Positions 6,235 through 7,371 of a stretch of 7,371 bases of DNA are shown here, piece by piece. The notes beneath the pieces are model-generated. The model did not search any database and was not told the DNA's origin. It saw only the letters and a list, made by a program, of their open reading frames with translations. The stretch is taken from contig CAJFUT010000041.1 of NCBI GenBank assembly GCA_904420255.1, forward strand, positions 1 to 7,371. Reading direction: 5' to 3'. This stretch comes from an uncultured Angelakisella sp. Lineage in GTDB: Bacteria; Bacillota; Clostridia; Oscillospirales; Ruminococcaceae. The stretch's first letter is position 1. The number at the start of each line of letters is the position of its first letter. A program made the translations under genes and the position numbers.

Positions 6235-7371
6235 TCGAGAAAATGGAACGCATTTTCCTCTACGGCCTTGCCGGGGACAGCCAGGCGGTGGTGGACAGCC
6301 TGATGAAAGCGGGCTGCGTCCAGCTGAGCGATCCGGCCTCCGCGGCGGACTATGAGGAGATCAAGGACCTGGTGGAGCGGGGCTCCGCCGATGTTTATGA
6401 AAAAGAGCAGTTCCTTTCCAGGCTGAACCAGTGCATCGGGGCCCTGGCGCCCTACGGCCCGAAAAAGACCATCTTCACCCAGCGCAGGCGGGTGGATTAC
6501 GGGGAGCTGGGCCGCCGGGAAACTCTGGACGCCGCCGGGGACCTCTGCCAGAAAACCGAGGAAACCCGCCGGGCGATGGCCGATGCCAAAAGCGCCATCT
6601 CCCAGGAGGAATTCCTCCAGGCGTCCCTGGCGCCCTGGAAGGAGCTGGATATCCCCCTGGGGCTCCAGGAGACCCAGAGCTGCCGGGTGCTGCTGGCCTC
6701 CCTTCCCGTCACCGTGACCCTGGAGGAGCTGGCGGAGCAGGCGGACGGCCAGGGGCTGGCGGTTTATGTCCAGCAGGTTTCCGAGGACAAGGACCAGCGG
6801 TGCCTCGCCCTGGCGGTCCACCAGTCCGACGGGGCGGCCCTCCAGGAGCTGCTGCGGCAGCTGGGAGGGAGCCAGGCGGCCTTCAGCGGCCTTTCCGGCA
6901 CGGCGGGGGAGTGTATCGCCGCCAGCCGGAAGCGGGTGGAGGAAGGGGAGAAAACCCTCCAGGAGCTTCAGGAGCGGCTGAAGGCGCTGGCCGAGGAGCT
7001 TCCCCAGGCCCAGCTGGCCTGGGACAGCGTCCAGGTTTCCCTGGAATGCGCCAGGGCGCGCCAGAATCTCCTCCTCACCGGCCAGACCTTCGCCCTGGAG
7101 GCGTGGGTGCCGGAAAGGAGCCGGCCAAGGGTGGAAAAGCTGCTGGCCCAGTACACCTGCTGCTATGAATTCCAGCCCGCCTCGGAGGAGGACGATCCTC
7201 CGGTGCTGCTGAAAAACAACAAATTTGTGGAGCCCTTTGAGGTCATCACCGAGATGTACGCTCTTCCCAGTCCCCACAGCATCGACCCCAACCCCTTTAT
7301 GGCGCCGTTTTTCTTTGTGCTGTTCGGGATGATGCTCTCCGACGCCGGCTACGGCCTGATCCTGGCGGCGG
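6231..7371 (+). CDS. ntpI: V-type ATP synthase subunit I (3' end outside window)
   Basis: Subunit a/I of the membrane sector, which forms the ion half-channels next to the rotor ring and anchors the peripheral stalks. The frame is open for 380 codons to the edge of the window. Residues 1 to about 325 are the cytoplasmic stator arm, with long helical stretches (for example 230-260). The family signature follows: PVLLKNNKFVEPFEVIT (324-340), EMYALPSPHSIDPNPFMAPF (341-360), then the first membrane helix FFVLFGMMLSDAGYGLILAA. The full protein is usually around 650 residues, so roughly the C-terminal 40 percent and the ion-coupling arginine are missing, and proton versus sodium use cannot be judged. 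ATG 6231 overlaps the preceding stop codon as ATGA, indicating coupled translation. The remaining subunits should lie to the right. Confidence 0.95.
   Translation, partial: MIEKMERIFLYGLAGDSQAVVDSLMKAGCVQLSDPASAADYEEIKDLVERGSADVYEKEQFLSRLNQCIGALAPYGPKKTIFTQRRRVDYGELGRRETLDAAGDLCQKTEETRRAMADAKSAISQEEFLQASLAPWKELDIPLGLQETQSCRVLLASLPVTVTLEELAEQADGQGLAVYVQQVSEDKDQRCLALAVHQSDGAALQELLRQLGGSQAAFSGLSGTAGECIAASRKRVEEGEKTLQELQERLKALAEELPQAQLAWDSVQVSLECARARQNLLLTGQTFALEAWVPERSRPRVEKLLAQYTCCYEFQPASEEDDPPVLLKNNKFVEPFEVITEMYALPSPHSIDPNPFMAPFFFVLFGMMLSDAGYGLILAA

Noticed and set aside
6431..7168. 245-codon plus-strand frame inside subunit I
   Set aside because: Gly/Pro/Arg-rich product in an alternative frame of subunit I. 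The subunit I frame is open to the window edge and ends in the correct membrane motif.
5820..7277. 485-codon minus-strand frame opposite the ATPase genes
   Set aside because: Shadow of the coiled-coil subunit and subunit I, which are supported by family signatures and ATGA coupling.

Overview
The window is chromosomal DNA from a high-GC member of the Clostridia. Fused SecDF, NrdR, a V-type ATPase operon that opens with a short coiled-coil subunit, and GC-rich coding with AGGAGG-like ribosome sites point to Oscillospiraceae-type gut bacteria (Flavonifractor/Lawsonibacter/Oscillibacter range). That placement is inferred from gene content and codon style, not from a marker gene. Most of the window is housekeeping sequence. 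I see no transposase, CRISPR array, tRNA, rRNA or defence gene.

Layout, left to right. Bases 1-114 hold no gene but carry three closely spaced perfect inverted repeats. The last of these is followed by a T run and looks like a terminator, or the end of an IS200/IS605-like element, belonging to something to the left. On the minus strand, cysK (cysteine synthase) and cysE (serine O-acetyltransferase) form an operon with a 4-base ATGA overlap; together they turn serine, acetyl-CoA and sulfide into cysteine. A 259-bp divergent control region (2004-2262) contains a promoter for cysK with a 9+5+9 palindrome over its -10 box, and a separate promoter for secDF. On the plus strand, secDF encodes a 774-residue fused SecD-SecF membrane protein and ends at a strong terminator (4615-4650).

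Next come a 91-residue protein of unknown function, resembling the DUF6514 type, with its own promoter, and then nrdR, the repressor of ribonucleotide reductase genes, with an extended -10 promoter and an intrinsic terminator that overlaps its stop codon. An AT-rich gap of about 340 bp (5573-5916) follows. It holds a perfect 18-bp palindrome (ATTGTGAA-AG-TTCACAAT), a possible short leader ORF and alternative hairpins. It precedes the start of a V/A-type ATPase operon: the peripheral-stalk coiled-coil subunit (H/G type), overlapping by ATGA with subunit I, which runs off the right edge.

The items most worth a second look are the loss of the conserved SecF transmembrane aspartate (Ala672), a five-cysteine cluster in the N-terminal part of CysE together with a C-terminus lacking isoleucine, and the two unassigned palindromic operators in front of cysK and the ATPase operon. 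No clearly new multi-gene system is present.
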